From: Bacillota bacterium
Lineage (GTDB): Bacteria > Bacillota > Clostridia > Christensenellales > SZUA-584
Assembly: GCA_023415915.1 (NCBI GenBank)
Contig: JAEZIZ010000001.1
Span: 1-37,657, forward strand
Direction: 5' to 3'
DNA: 37,657 nt
In this document: positions 1 to 8,343 of the stretch, piece by piece
How positions within the stretch are numbered: position 1 is the first letter of the stretch
Layout of the letters: each line of letters begins with the position of its first letter
Notes under the pieces: model-generated
What the model was told of the DNA's origin: nothing
The model's database searches: none
Seen by the model: only the letters and a program-made list of their open reading frames with translations
Translations under genes and position numbers: made by a program

Positions 1-30
1 AGCAAATACCCGAAAGACACCGACGTTTGA
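1..30 (+). CDS. possible 3' end of an upstream gene
   Basis: Frame 1 is open from the window edge and stops with TGA at 28-30, giving the tail SKYPKDTDV. The stop lies 18 bases before the acylphosphatase start, which suits a gene directly upstream in the same direction. Nothing in nine residues identifies a family, and other frames are also open here, so this is a weak positional inference only. Confidence 0.2.
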   Translation, partial: SKYPKDTDV

Positions 31-48
31 GCAAAAGGATACCGGTAT

Positions 49-330
49 ATGTTGCGTTATCATATAACAATACGCGGAGACGTGCAGGGCGTGGGCTTTC
101 GGTATTATACGCAGAAAAACGCGCTTGCATTCGGCGTTAAGGGCTGGGTGAGAAACAGGCTGGACGGAAGCGTGGAGATAGACGCCGAAGGCGACGAAAC
201 CAGCCTGGCGCTTTTTCTGGGCGCATTAAAACGCGGCAGCCGCTACTCCAGCGTTGAATCGGCGGACATACGAAAGATGGACGAACTGATGAACTACAGA
301 ACTTTTTATATAGAAGACGACGAGTGGTGA
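49..330 (+). CDS. acyP: acylphosphatase
   Basis: A 93-residue protein of the usual acylphosphatase length. Such enzymes hydrolyse the carboxyl-phosphate bond of acyl phosphates in the cytoplasm. The family signature VQGVGFR is at residues 12-18, with the phosphate-binding Arg at R18, followed by GWVRN with the catalytic Asn at N36. The single alpha/beta sandwich domain fills the protein. The ATG is preceded by AAGGA about nine bases upstream. The gene ends only three bases from the stop of the convergent serine acetyltransferase, with no terminator between them. The family assignment is secure; the physiological substrate cannot be told from sequence. Confidence 0.93.
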   Translation: MLRYHITIRGDVQGVGFRYYTQKNALAFGVKGWVRNRLDGSVEIDAEGDETSLALFLGALKRGSRYSSVESADIRKMDELMNYRTFYIEDDEW

Positions 331-333
331 TCC

Positions 334-1230
334 CTATTTTTGTTTTATTACGGGCGAAGGCTCGGCGTTGAACACGGTAGAATACGGCGGCACGGATTCG
401 GTGAGCCAGACGTTGCCGCCGATTACGGAATCGTGCCCGATACGCGTATCGCCGCCGAGTATAGTGGCGCCCGCGTAAATTATTACGTTGTCCTCTATAT
501 CCGGGTGCCGCTTTACACCCTTTATAGGGTTGCCGTGCTCGTCTAAAGGAAAGCTCTTGGCGCCCAGCGTAACTCCCTGATACAGCTTTACGTTGTTGCC
601 TATCGTGCACGTCTCGCCTATAACGACGCCCGTGCCGTGATCTATGAAAAAGCTTTTCCCTATAGTCGCGCCCGGATGTATGTCTATACCGGTGTTCTTA
701 TGCGCGTACTCCGTCATTATGCGCGGTATTATAGGCACGCCGAGGCTCTCTATAAGGTGCGCAATGCGGTATATGCTTACGGCCTCGAGCGAAGGGTAGC
801 TGAGTATCACTTCTTCATACGATTTAGCGGCGGGGTCGCCCTCAAAAGCGGCGCGCATGTCCGTGTTGAGAATGCTTCTTAAGCCGGGCAGGCCGCCCAA
901 AATGTCTGCCGTAAGCAGCTGCGCTTTTTCTGCACATTCGGCAGCGTCGCCGTCTTTTCGCTCATGAACGAACGCGCTGTTTATTACTCCGCACAGGCTG
1001 TGTGCCGCGGACCTAAGCTTTTTATTAAGATGTGCTTCCAGTGAGCCTTCAATTGGCCGCGTCTCATACACGCCCGGCAGTATCAGGCTGCGCAGTTCTT
1101 TAAGCACCGCTATCACCTGCGCGCGCGTCGTATAATTTAATATCGAGCCGGGCAGTATATCCGTATTGTTTTCCGCCAGCCGGGAAGATATGTATTCAGA
1201 GTTTTTCAACAGCCAGTCTTCAATATACAT
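334..1230 (-). CDS. cysE: serine O-acetyltransferase (EpsC/SrpH-like)
   Basis: This enzyme transfers acetyl from acetyl-CoA to L-serine, making O-acetylserine for cysteine synthesis. The N-terminal part is helical. The C-terminal third is a left-handed beta helix of hexapeptide repeats, visible as GIDIHPGATIGKSFFIDHG, then TGVVIGE and NNVKLYQGVTLGA. The catalytic His-Asp type segment is in FIDHGTGVVIGET. The length (298 aa) fits the longer SrpH/EpsC branch. I chose the ATG at 1230 because AAAGGA lies eight bases upstream of it; the in-frame ATG at 1239 would overlap that site. No cysteine synthase gene is adjacent, so pathway context is from family knowledge. The exact subgroup is uncertain. 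Confidence 0.87.
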   Translation of the reverse strand: MYIEDWLLKNSEYISSRLAENNTDILPGSILNYTTRAQVIAVLKELRSLILPGVYETRPIEGSLEAHLNKKLRSAAHSLCGVINSAFVHERKDGDAAECAEKAQLLTADILGGLPGLRSILNTDMRAAFEGDPAAKSYEEVILSYPSLEAVSIYRIAHLIESLGVPIIPRIMTEYAHKNTGIDIHPGATIGKSFFIDHGTGVVIGETCTIGNNVKLYQGVTLGAKSFPLDEHGNPIKGVKRHPDIEDNVIIYAGATILGGDTRIGHDSVIGGNVWLTESVPPYSTVFNAEPSPVIKQK

Positions 1231-1336
1231 GATAAACATCCTTTTGAATCGCTTTTCTTTATTTTATATTCAAACTGCTTTTTTGACAAACGGTTTAGAG
1301 ATAAAAACCCGCGCATGCAACGCGAATTTAAGCCGG

Positions 1337-1365
1337 TTGACAATACTTTTGTGTGCTGATAATAT
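1337..1365 (+). promoter_or_regulatory. sigma-A type promoter upstream of 1499
   Basis: TTGACA at 1337-1342 and TAATAT at 1360-1365 are separated by 17 bases. It would give a leader of roughly 125 bases before the small membrane protein gene, and that leader contains one of the dispersed palindromes (1452-1477). Confidence 0.45.
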
Positions 1366-1451
1366 CTACTCACAGCATAAGTTCACCTCTTTTTTCTTCA
1401 AAGTTTCATCTGTGCAAAAGGCCTAAAAGTTATCTACCCTGCATATACATA

Positions 1452-1477
1452 CCCCAGCAAGCTGTCGTCTTGCCGGG
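1452..1477. repeat. dispersed palindromic repeat, copy A
   Basis: Arms CCCAGCAAG and CTTGCCGGG pair at eight of nine positions around a seven-base loop. It is related to copies at 2927, 21216, 22668, 22880 and 22923. This copy lies inside the leader just before the ribosome binding site of the 1499 gene, so it could affect translation there. Confidence 0.6.
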
Positions 1478-1498
1478 AACCTAGGGCGGAGGTTTTTT

Positions 1499-1903
1499 AT
1501 GGCGGATTTGAAACCGGAAAAACCAATAGATTACGGGAAAATGTTGTTTTGGGCTGTAGGCGTGCTCTTTATACTTTACGGAGGCTTTCTTGTATACTTC
1601 CTTCTTCCTCAGGTCAGGGCGGGCGTACACTCGCTGCTGCCGGTGATACTGATACCTTTGGGCATAGTTGCAGAAGGGGGAGTAATAATAAGCCAGTCGG
1701 GGCAGCGCGCTCCTAAGTTTCTTGCAATGGGCATAATCTTCGTTATAATAAACATTGCGGGGCTTATATTGTTTTCGATAAGGTGGACACTGTGCTGGCC
1801 GTTTATCATAGGTGTTGTTCTTTCCGCAGCGTATATAGCGGGCGGGTTCATAAAGAAGAAAGCAGCGGCTGCGGCAGCAAATCAGGAGCAGATGCAGGCT
1901 TGA
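1499..1903 (+). CDS. small integral membrane protein, unknown function
   Basis: A 134-residue protein that I do not recognise. It has about four hydrophobic segments, near residues 16-36, 44-64, 76-94 and 98-114, with short polar connections. The cytoplasmic tail is Lys/Ala/Gln rich (KKKAAAAAANQEQ). The arrangement suggests a simple membrane-spanning protein with no soluble catalytic domain. A good ribosome binding site (GGAGG) lies eight bases before the ATG. It stands alone with its own probable promoter and a weak downstream hairpin. No function is inferred. Confidence 0.75.
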   Translation: MADLKPEKPIDYGKMLFWAVGVLFILYGGFLVYFLLPQVRAGVHSLLPVILIPLGIVAEGGVIISQSGQRAPKFLAMGIIFVIINIAGLILFSIRWTLCWPFIIGVVLSAAYIAGGFIKKKAAAAAANQEQMQA

Positions 1904-1974
1904 TTTGTTTTTAAGAGAGCATTATTTCTGAGGGTTATGGTTTCTCTGTAGTTTGTACGGATTAGTAAAATACG

Positions 1975-2008
1975 CCCATGCGTGGATATACCCCATACGC
2001 GGGGTTTT
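1975..2008 (+). terminator. possible rho-independent terminator
   Basis: The arm at 1975-1983 (CCCATGCGT) can pair with ACGCGGGG at 1997-2004, with one mismatch and one G-U pair, followed by TTTT. It would end the 1499 transcript just before the lipoprotein gene. Confidence 0.4.
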
Positions 2009-2037
2009 GGTAATATGATAATTTTTGGAGACATAAT

Positions 2038-2880
2038 GTGAAAAGAAAAGTTCTATTGCTTCTTATTATTGCATGCCTGTTTCTTACTGCCTGCGGTATA
2101 AACGGAACGATGGTAAAATCAGTACCGGCATACGAGAATCTTTGGTCTGTAAATATAGGGCAGGAAGGATATAACAGAACGGCGGCGTCGTATCTGCGGA
2201 CGTGGCAGGGCGAGGGATATAGCCTTAACTATTCTGTAAGCCCTGAAATGTACGTTACTGTACCGGAAGAGGCTGAAGATATAAAGTATGAAGGAATGGA
2301 ATTCTTTTTACAGGACGAGAGCGCCTGCTGGGATGGTATTGACGATGACGGCAATTGGATAGGGGGCAAAACGCACACGCGTAGTTTGGTATGGTATAAG
2401 GACGGGAACGCCCACACGTTGTCAGCCAGTACGGAGGATGAAAGCGTTTCGTTGGATTTCATAAGCCCTAAGACCGCGATCGAGGTCGGAGGAAGCAGGG
2501 AATATTCTTCGGGAGGCCTTGAGGTTTCGCACGAGGTATGGCATGTTGAGCAGAGATCAGGAAATATAATAGTTACCGTAACGCTGTACCTTAAACCGTA
2601 CGATACGGAAATTATAGAACAGTTTAAACAAGAAATGCAGTATAATAAGGCCGAAGAAGACGGATTTGTATATTATGAATCTGAATATAAGCGTACACCG
2701 GACGACCCTAATTTTAAAACTCTTTTTTGGGAAACGGACGCCGGCCTCGTTGTTTTAAACGGAGGTATTCCATACGCTCACCGCAATGATTTTTCAAGCG
2801 ATGTATGGAGGTTTATCAACGCCGGGCTTGCAGAAAGCATCACTCAGCAAATAGGAAGCAGACCGGCTGCTCTGCCATAG
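2038..2880 (+). CDS. lipoprotein of unknown function
   Basis: A 280-residue exported lipoprotein. Residues 1-19 form a lipoprotein signal, with Lys/Arg, a leucine-rich core and the lipobox LTAC with the lipidated Cys at 19. The mature part is acidic and rich in Tyr, Glu and Ser, with several predicted beta strands, and has no motif I recognise. The start is GTG at 2038, supported by GGAG seven bases upstream; an overlapping ATG at 2036 is in another frame. The mature protein should be anchored on the outer face of the membrane. It is monocistronic, followed by a palindromic repeat and a terminator shared with the convergent ABC operon. Confidence 0.8.
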   Translation: MKRKVLLLLIIACLFLTACGINGTMVKSVPAYENLWSVNIGQEGYNRTAASYLRTWQGEGYSLNYSVSPEMYVTVPEEAEDIKYEGMEFFLQDESACWDGIDDDGNWIGGKTHTRSLVWYKDGNAHTLSASTEDESVSLDFISPKTAIEVGGSREYSSGGLEVSHEVWHVEQRSGNIIVTVTLYLKPYDTEIIEQFKQEMQYNKAEEDGFVYYESEYKRTPDDPNFKTLFWETDAGLVVLNGGIPYAHRNDFSSDVWRFINAGLAESITQQIGSRPAALP

Positions 2881-2926
2881 GCCGCAGCTGCATGAGCTAG
2901 CTGCAAAGGAACAGACGTAATTTACA

Positions 2927-2953
2927 CCCCATCAAGTCTTACGACTTGTCGGG
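2927..2953. repeat. dispersed palindromic repeat, copy B
   Basis: CCCCATCAAG pairs imperfectly with CTTGTCGGG around TCTTACGA. It is a diverged copy of the same family as 1452, and both continue with GAAC after the right arm. It lies between two convergent transcription units. Confidence 0.55.
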
Positions 2954-2971
2954 AACTCCGTAATAAATAAA

Positions 2972-3002
2972 CAAGCCGCTGAGTTGGTGCTTCAGCGGCT
3001 TG
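2972..3002 (-). terminator. terminator of the ABC transporter operon
   Basis: A perfect 11-bp stem CAAGCCGCTGA / TCAGCGGCTTG with a nine-base loop. On the minus strand it is followed by TTTATTTATTA, so it best serves the permease gene ending at 3026. It may also act on the plus-strand lipoprotein transcript. Confidence 0.7.
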
Positions 3003-3025
3003 CTTTATATTATAAAGGAGATGAC

Positions 3026-5638
3026 TTACGTATTCTCTTCTTTCAGCGCGTCCATTATGTTTTCCTTTTTTATTTTGGAGCTTGCGTACCACATAGTAAC
3101 GAGAACTATAATGAGTATCATTGCGATTGCTACGGCATAGCTCATCCAGGGCAGCGTAAATGACGTTTCGAGCACGGAGCGCTGCACGCCGAACAGTAGA
3201 TACGCTATAGCGACGCTTATCGGCAATCCGTAAAGCAGCCCTTTCATTCCGTAGAATATGCTCTCGAATCGTATCATTCTGCCGAAGCTCTCAGGCGTCA
3301 TGCCCACCGAGCGCAGCATAGCGAACTCGCGGCGGCGCAGTGCAATGTTGGTAGTCACGGTATTGAATATGTTGGCTATGCATATAAGGCTTATGAGTAT
3401 TATAAAACCGTATACGAATATGCCGAGGAACAGCTGCATGTTCTGCTCCGAACGGGCGGCGCTCTTAATGTTCCAGATATACACCGATGATGAGCCCTGC
3501 GCGATAATATTAAGCTGCTTTTCCACCTGCTGGTCTTCGTCGGTGGTAAGGTAAGTCGTATACCCGATTCTGTCCGCAAGCTGCTCTGAGGTAAACGCAG
3601 ACATAAGCTTGTCGAACACGGGGCCGCTTACAACGAGTACTGCCGAATTAAAACTCTGCAGGCGTATACCCATCGGGCGCTGCTCCGTTAATGCCCCTAT
3701 TGTTACGTCGAGCGTTTCCGGTATGTCATTCAGCTTAATCGCCAAATGCTCTCCGGGCCGTATGTTCAGTATATCGCCCGACACCTTCTTTAAGTCGTCG
3801 TTGTCTGTAGGATAATAATCCTGCCCGTGATTTATAAGTATCGCTTTGGGGTCTTCGGGGTTCGTATAATCGGAGAAATTCAGCCCTGCGCTTTTCGCAT
3901 AGCGGCCGAACGATTCGTCGTCGAGGCCTATTATATCGGTGTTAAGCTCATACCGGTCGTTTTCCGGAAAATTGAGCGCCTTAGCGTACTCGCTTAACGC
4001 GCTTTCAGGCAGATGCGTTACTCCGGAAAGCCGCTTAATTTCGGTATATTCATTAACCTCTTTAAGCGACGCTATCGTTTCGTTTATGTTCCTGCGGATT
4101 GTATCCGACGAGCCTGAATAGTTTACATGTATGTCGTAGTTAACACCGTCAAATGACACGCGCGTTATCGAAGTTGCGAACTGCGTGTACGCGGATACCG
4201 TAAGGAACAGCACAAGGCTTAATGCAAGCGATATTATCGTCGCGCGGTATTTCTTGCGGCTGCGCTTTAAGTTTTTAAGCGCTATCTCCGCTTCAAACCC
4301 GAAGAGTGCGCGCGTTAATCCCGACGTCTTTACAGTGCGCCGCGTAAGTTTCACTTCTTTTGTCATGCGAATAGCGTCTATGGGCATTATCCTTGACGCG
4401 CGCTTGGCGGGTATCCACGCGGAGACGAATATCGTCACTGCGGAAAGTATCACGGCCGCGATTATAGCGAGCGGCGGAACGACCAACGTCAGCGTTACGT
4501 TACGCGGCATGCTGAATATGCTGCCCAGCAGCGGCTGTATCGCGGCTATCGTTATGCCTATGCCCCCTATACCCGCGGCGATGCCAATGGGTATGCCTAT
4601 TGCGCCTATAAAAAATCCTTCAAAGTATACGCCGCCGCGTTTCTGCTGCTTCGTCGCGCCTATGCTAGCAAGCAGTCCAAGCTGCTTTGCGCGCTCGGAG
4701 ACCGAGATGGCAAAAGCGTTGTATATCAGCGAAACCGACGCAAGAATTATTATAAGTACTATTATTGCCGTAAAGTTCACTAAAAACGAAAACACGTTAT
4801 CCTGTTCCACGACGCCCGAGTAACGCAGCAGTTCTTTGTTGAATAATATTTCGCCGCCGGCTCCCACCTGTGCCGCGAGATTCGGTATGCTATTGAATAT
4901 GCTGCGGTTTACGTTTTTAACGGTAAGTATGATATCGACGGCGTCGTCCGGCGCAAGCGCTGCTTCATCAAGCAGACCTATTACTCCGTATCCCGCCGAC
5001 CAGCTTGTCTCAAAGCTTGGCGGGTCTATTACGCCGACCACGGTCAGATTCAGCGCGCCTTCCGGCTTGAATATCTCCGCCAGCCGCGGATTACTGCCGT
5101 TTTCGTCGTACTCGTATTGCAGCGACGTGTTTTCGTCAAACAATTCGCCGTCCATGCCAATACGTTTGCCGATTTCAAGCTCCAGCGTATCGCCTATAAC
5201 GTATGTTACGCCGCCGCTTTTCTCTATCGCGCTTGATATAACAGCTTCGCCGTTTTTTTGCGGCAGCCTGCCCGAAACGAGCCGCACGGACATCTGGTCA
5301 AAGCCGGGCGCGTTGTATTCGCGTACATTGAGGTATGGCCTTCCCTCGTTTTTCGAGCCGAAATACGCATAGCCGAGACTGCGGCTTAAAACGGCAGCAT
5401 CGACTTCCCCGCTTTGCGTGACGGTATTTATGTTCTGCGCCATGACGCCCGATATCTGGGCATGCCAGTTGCCGCCTTCCGCTATCGTGCTGCGTTGTAT
5501 CATAGACAGCAGAGACGAAACTAATACCGTAACCGCCGTCAGCATAGCGGTGGAAATCACTACGCCTATTATTGTGACGACTGTGCGCTTTTTGTTGCGC
5601 TTTAAACTCTTGAGAGTAAACTCGTGCATTATGTTCAT
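3026..5638 (-). CDS. ABC transporter permease, FtsX-like, two repeats
   Basis: An 870-residue permease. Hydrophobic segments lie near residues 18-44, 285-310, 338-370, 385-410, 466-486, 736-760, 793-818 and 832-853. Two large outside domains (about 45-284 and 487-735) each sit between the first and second helix of a four-helix FtsX unit. This is the duplicated MacB/LolCE-type plan and not the ten-helix plan of canonical BceB permeases. Conserved coupling segments are ERAKQLGLLASIG and RRREFAMLRSVGM. Family members move no solute through a channel; they transfer mechanical force to peptides or lipids at the outer membrane face. It overlaps the ATPase gene by four bases. The two-component system upstream suggests a role in peptide antibiotic or envelope stress resistance, which is inference. 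Confidence 0.9.
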   Translation of the reverse strand: MNIMHEFTLKSLKRNKKRTVVTIIGVVISTAMLTAVTVLVSSLLSMIQRSTIAEGGNWHAQISGVMAQNINTVTQSGEVDAAVLSRSLGYAYFGSKNEGRPYLNVREYNAPGFDQMSVRLVSGRLPQKNGEAVISSAIEKSGGVTYVIGDTLELEIGKRIGMDGELFDENTSLQYEYDENGSNPRLAEIFKPEGALNLTVVGVIDPPSFETSWSAGYGVIGLLDEAALAPDDAVDIILTVKNVNRSIFNSIPNLAAQVGAGGEILFNKELLRYSGVVEQDNVFSFLVNFTAIIVLIIILASVSLIYNAFAISVSERAKQLGLLASIGATKQQKRGGVYFEGFFIGAIGIPIGIAAGIGGIGITIAAIQPLLGSIFSMPRNVTLTLVVPPLAIIAAVILSAVTIFVSAWIPAKRASRIMPIDAIRMTKEVKLTRRTVKTSGLTRALFGFEAEIALKNLKRSRKKYRATIISLALSLVLFLTVSAYTQFATSITRVSFDGVNYDIHVNYSGSSDTIRRNINETIASLKEVNEYTEIKRLSGVTHLPESALSEYAKALNFPENDRYELNTDIIGLDDESFGRYAKSAGLNFSDYTNPEDPKAILINHGQDYYPTDNDDLKKVSGDILNIRPGEHLAIKLNDIPETLDVTIGALTEQRPMGIRLQSFNSAVLVVSGPVFDKLMSAFTSEQLADRIGYTTYLTTDEDQQVEKQLNIIAQGSSSVYIWNIKSAARSEQNMQLFLGIFVYGFIILISLICIANIFNTVTTNIALRRREFAMLRSVGMTPESFGRMIRFESIFYGMKGLLYGLPISVAIAYLLFGVQRSVLETSFTLPWMSYAVAIAMILIIVLVTMWYASSKIKKENIMDALKEENT

Positions 5639-6318
5639 TTGCGCGTCACCTCGTCCCGGGTTATGCGTCCGTCCTCTATTGTGATTACGCGGTCGGCTTT
5701 AAGCGCCGTCTGCTGATCATGCGTTACGAGTATCAGCGTTTGGTTGTACTTCTTATTGGACATGCGCAGCAGCTCTATTATGTCCGCGCTGTTTTTGCTG
5801 TCGAGGTTGCCGGTGGGCTCGTCGGCAAGCACTAGCGCCGGGCTGTTTATCAGCGCGCGACCTATCGATACACGCTGCTGCTGTCCGCCCGAGAGCTGGT
5901 TGGGAAGAAGCTTTCTGCGGTCGGTTAATTTCAGCATCGCCATTATCTCTTCAAGCTGCGCTTTGTCGGGCTTGCGCGAGTCTAATAGCAGCGGCAGCGT
6001 GATATTTTCCTCAACGTCCAACACGGGTATGAGGTTGTAGAACTGATATATCAGCCCCACCTGGCGGCGTCGGAATATCGCGAGCCTTGTCTCATCGAGC
6101 TTGTATATATCAGCGCCGTCCACGAACACGCTGCCCGACGTGGGACGGTCGACGCCGCCCAATATGTGCAGCAGCGTGCTCTTGCCCGAGCCGGACGAAC
6201 CTATTACGGCCAAAAACTCGCCCTTTTGAACGCTGAACGACACGTTGTCGAGCGCTTTTACGGCGGCTTCACCGCTTCCGTATACCTTGCTTAAGTTTTC
6301 GACTCTTAAAATCTCCAT
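5635..6318 (-). CDS. ABC transporter ATP-binding protein (MacB/LolD/BceA-like)
   Basis: A 227-residue ATPase of the type that drives FtsX-like permeases. The Walker A motif GSSGSGKST is at 40-48, the Q-loop near 92, the signature LSGGQ at 142-146, the Walker B LVLADEP with D166 and E167, and the switch His in LVTHD near residue 200. The length is typical of the LolD/BceA group. It is the first gene of its transcript, overlaps the permease start by four bases, and GAGGAG precedes the ATG. The 115-base gap to the kinase gene, with an operator at 6423-6436, suggests it can be induced separately from the regulators. Confidence 0.93.
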   Translation of the reverse strand: MEILRVENLSKVYGSGEAAVKALDNVSFSVQKGEFLAVIGSSGSGKSTLLHILGGVDRPTSGSVFVDGADIYKLDETRLAIFRRRQVGLIYQFYNLIPVLDVEENITLPLLLDSRKPDKAQLEEIMAMLKLTDRRKLLPNQLSGGQQQRVSIGRALINSPALVLADEPTGNLDSKNSADIIELLRMSNKKYNQTLILVTHDQQTALKADRVITIEDGRITRDEVTRK

Positions 6319-6422
6319 AGCGAATACTCCTCACTTTTGATACCGTCCACAATGCAGCATGCTTTTTATGGGCGGTAATAACATGATAAAACGCAAAGGT
6401 GACACGGCGGTGACTTAATTCG

Positions 6423-6436
6423 TGACAGTTTTGTCA
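6423..6436. promoter_or_regulatory. probable response-regulator operator upstream of the ABC operon
   Basis: TGACAGTTTTGTCA is a perfect inverted repeat of TGACA with a four-base spacer, identical to the copy at 8145-8158. It overlaps the stop codon of the kinase gene. The TNACA-N4-TGTNA pattern matches the known binding motif class of BceR-like regulators. Both copies sit upstream of genes in one module, so binding by the 7433-8107 regulator is the simplest inference. Confidence 0.65.
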
Positions 6437-7429
6437 TTTGGGAAAACGTATAGTAAAAACGCTGCCGCCCGAGCTTGAATTTTTCGCGTCTATAGAGCCG
6501 CCCTGCTCCTGTATTATTACGGCGGCCATAGAGAGCCCTATGCCCACGCTGTCGTCCGCGGCGTCTTTGCCGCGGTAAAAGCGTTTGAAAATATACGGGA
6601 GGTCGGCTTCGCTGATGCCCGGGCCGCTGTCTTCAACACGTATCTCGGCGTATATGGGGTTGTCGGTGCACATAACGGATATAACACCGTTTTCGGGAGT
6701 GTGCTCGACGCAGTTCTTGAGTATGTTAAGCAGCGCCTCCGCCGTCCACTTCTCGTCGCAGTATATCGATACGCCTCCGCCGTCCAAACTCAACGCCTGG
6801 CTTTTGAGCTCGGCGGGTATCAGCACGGGGGCAGCCGCCGCTTCTATAAGCTGCGCCGCCGGCACAAAGCGGGGCGAGAACTTCACCGTCTTAGCGTCGA
6901 GCCGGGACAGCTTTAGCAGCGAAGAGACGAGCCATTCGAGCCGCTCCAGTTGCGCTCTCATACGCGCAGTAAACTCTTTGCGCTTGTCGTCCGGCAGCGA
7001 GGGGTCGCACAGCAGGTCGGTCATCATAAGCATAGAAGTGAGCGGCGTTTTCAGTTGGTGCGATATGTCGGACAGCGCTTCGGAGAGTTTATTCTTTTCG
7101 CGCAGCAGCAGCTCGCTGCGCTCGCGCAGCATTACCGTTACCTTGTAAAGCTCGCTTTTCAGTATCGAGAGCTCGCCTTCGGCGTTGTCGCGTATATCCA
7201 GCGCGTAATCGCCGCTGTTTATTCGTTTAAGATATGAATTGAGTTTTATTATCTGCCCGTAGCGGCGTACCGTGAACAAAAGCAGCAATACGATATACAG
7301 CGCAAAAATCGCCGCCGCGATATAGCCGGCATATAAGGGCAGCAAAAAACAAAGCGCTGTGCCCGCCGCGGCGAACAATAGCAGCAGCGCGAGAAATACT
7401 TTTATCTCTTTGTTGCGCAGTATGCCCAT
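6434..7429 (-). CDS. intramembrane-sensing type sensor histidine kinase
   Basis: A 331-residue kinase. Two membrane helices at about 11-29 and 33-52 are joined by only a few residues, so there is no outside sensor domain. This is a hallmark of BceS-type kinases, which read the state of a partner ABC transporter. A HAMP-like linker follows (about 55-105). The dimerisation box SDISHQLKTPLTS has the phospho-accepting H124. The ATPase domain shows the N box (LLNILKNCVEH), G1 (VEDSGPGI), F box (IFKRFYRG) and G2 (GIGLS). It is translated three bases after the regulator gene. Its signal is inferred to be a transporter-bound antimicrobial or envelope-damaging compound. Confidence 0.92.
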   Translation of the reverse strand: MGILRNKEIKVFLALLLLFAAAGTALCFLLPLYAGYIAAAIFALYIVLLLLFTVRRYGQIIKLNSYLKRINSGDYALDIRDNAEGELSILKSELYKVTVMLRERSELLLREKNKLSEALSDISHQLKTPLTSMLMMTDLLCDPSLPDDKRKEFTARMRAQLERLEWLVSSLLKLSRLDAKTVKFSPRFVPAAQLIEAAAAPVLIPAELKSQALSLDGGGVSIYCDEKWTAEALLNILKNCVEHTPENGVISVMCTDNPIYAEIRVEDSGPGISEADLPYIFKRFYRGKDAADDSVGIGLSMAAVIIQEQGGSIDAKNSSSGGSVFTIRFPK

Positions 7430-7432
7430 AGC

Positions 7433-8107
7433 CTAACCCGCCCTGTAGCCTATGCCGCGAACGGTCTGTATTATACGGGGGTTTTGCGGGTCGTCCTCTA
7501 TCTTTTCGCGCAGGCGCTTTATATACACCGTCAGCGTATTGTCGTTCACGAACTCGCCCGCTACGTCCCATATCGATAAAAGCTGTGCGCGCGTAAGCAC
7601 CTGTCCGGGATATGCGGCGAGCGTCAACAACAGGCGGTATTCCAAAGCGGATAAGGGTATATCCTCGCCGTTCTTCGTTACCTTCGCTTGCTTGGTGTTT
7701 ATGCGCAGCCCGGCAAGGTTTATCTCGTCGGCATTTTCCGCAGATTTGTCTGCGCGGCGCAGCACCGTGCGCAGACGCGACATAAGCTCGCGTATGCGGA
7801 AAGGCTTTGTGATGTAGTCGTCGGCGCCCATGTCGAGTCCCATTACTACGTTCACTTCGTCGTCGCACGCCGTTAAGAACACTACCGGCTTGTCGCCCGA
7901 CGCCTTTATCTGCCTGCATATGTCGTAGCCGCTGCCGTCGGGCAGCGACAGGTCGAGTATCGCGAGGTCGAACGCGCCGTCTTCCGCCGCTTTTTTAGCC
8001 TGTGCGGCGTTATACGCCGTCACAACGCCGTAGCCCTCCTGCCTTAATGAATATTCTAAGCCCATCACTATTGTTTTGTCATCTTCAACCAGCAAAACCG
8101 TTTTCAT
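7433..8107 (-). CDS. OmpR-family response regulator
   Basis: A 224-residue regulator. The receiver domain (1-115) has the acidic pair E8/D9-D10, phospho-acceptor D52 in LAILDLSLPDG, the switch Thr in FLTA and Lys in ITKPF. The C-terminal winged helix (about 130-224) ends with the typical segment TVYIKRLREKIEDD and TVRGIGYRAG. It is the partner of the adjacent kinase. Two identical palindromes, upstream of its own promoter and upstream of the ABC operon, fit autoregulation plus control of the exporter. Length and layout are ordinary for the family. Confidence 0.95.
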   Translation of the reverse strand: MKTVLLVEDDKTIVMGLEYSLRQEGYGVVTAYNAAQAKKAAEDGAFDLAILDLSLPDGSGYDICRQIKASGDKPVVFLTACDDEVNVVMGLDMGADDYITKPFRIRELMSRLRTVLRRADKSAENADEINLAGLRINTKQAKVTKNGEDIPLSALEYRLLLTLAAYPGQVLTRAQLLSIWDVAGEFVNDNTLTVYIKRLREKIEDDPQNPRIIQTVRGIGYRAG

Positions 8108-8116
8108 AATAGTTTA

Positions 8117-8158
8117 ATTATAGCCGTAATTTGCGGTTTTTGCATGACAGTTTTGTCA
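8117..8158 (-). promoter_or_regulatory. promoter and operator of the two-component operon
   Basis: Reading the minus strand, TGACAAAACTGTCA (8158-8145) is followed 22 bases later by TATAAT (8122-8117), ten bases before the regulator ATG. No good -35 hexamer is present; the palindrome abuts that position. This is the expected arrangement for an activated BceR-like promoter. Confidence 0.65.
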
Positions 8159-8343
8159 CCCGTGAAATAACGGCCGCGTCAATGGCAGATAATAAATCAC
8201 CTAATAAGCATAAGAAGAAAACTACAGCAGGGAGATAAGTGTCCATAAAAATCGGAGGGTGTCTTAGGTTTATTTTTCTCGAAATTATGACGATATAATA
8301 ATATGGAATAAAATCTTTGCATGGATGCACGCAAAGGAAGATA

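Noticed and set aside
1499..1903. Minus-strand ORF 1609-1851 as an alternative gene
   Set aside because: The plus-strand reading has a strong ribosome binding site and coherent membrane helices; the minus reading has neither.
3258..5372. Several plus-strand ORFs of 60-212 residues within the permease gene
   Set aside because: They are antisense shadows of the permease. They lack ribosome binding sites and their composition mirrors the opposite strand.
7227..7919. 230-residue minus-strand ORF overlapping kinase and regulator genes
   Set aside because: It runs in another frame of two clearly recognisable genes and is Arg-rich nonsense without domains.
8233..8292. 19-residue ORF from GTG (SIKIGGC...) upstream of the 343-residue gene
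   Set aside because: A GGGAG lies nearby, but it has a GTG start, no repeat or conservation evidence, and it precedes the probable promoter of the next gene.
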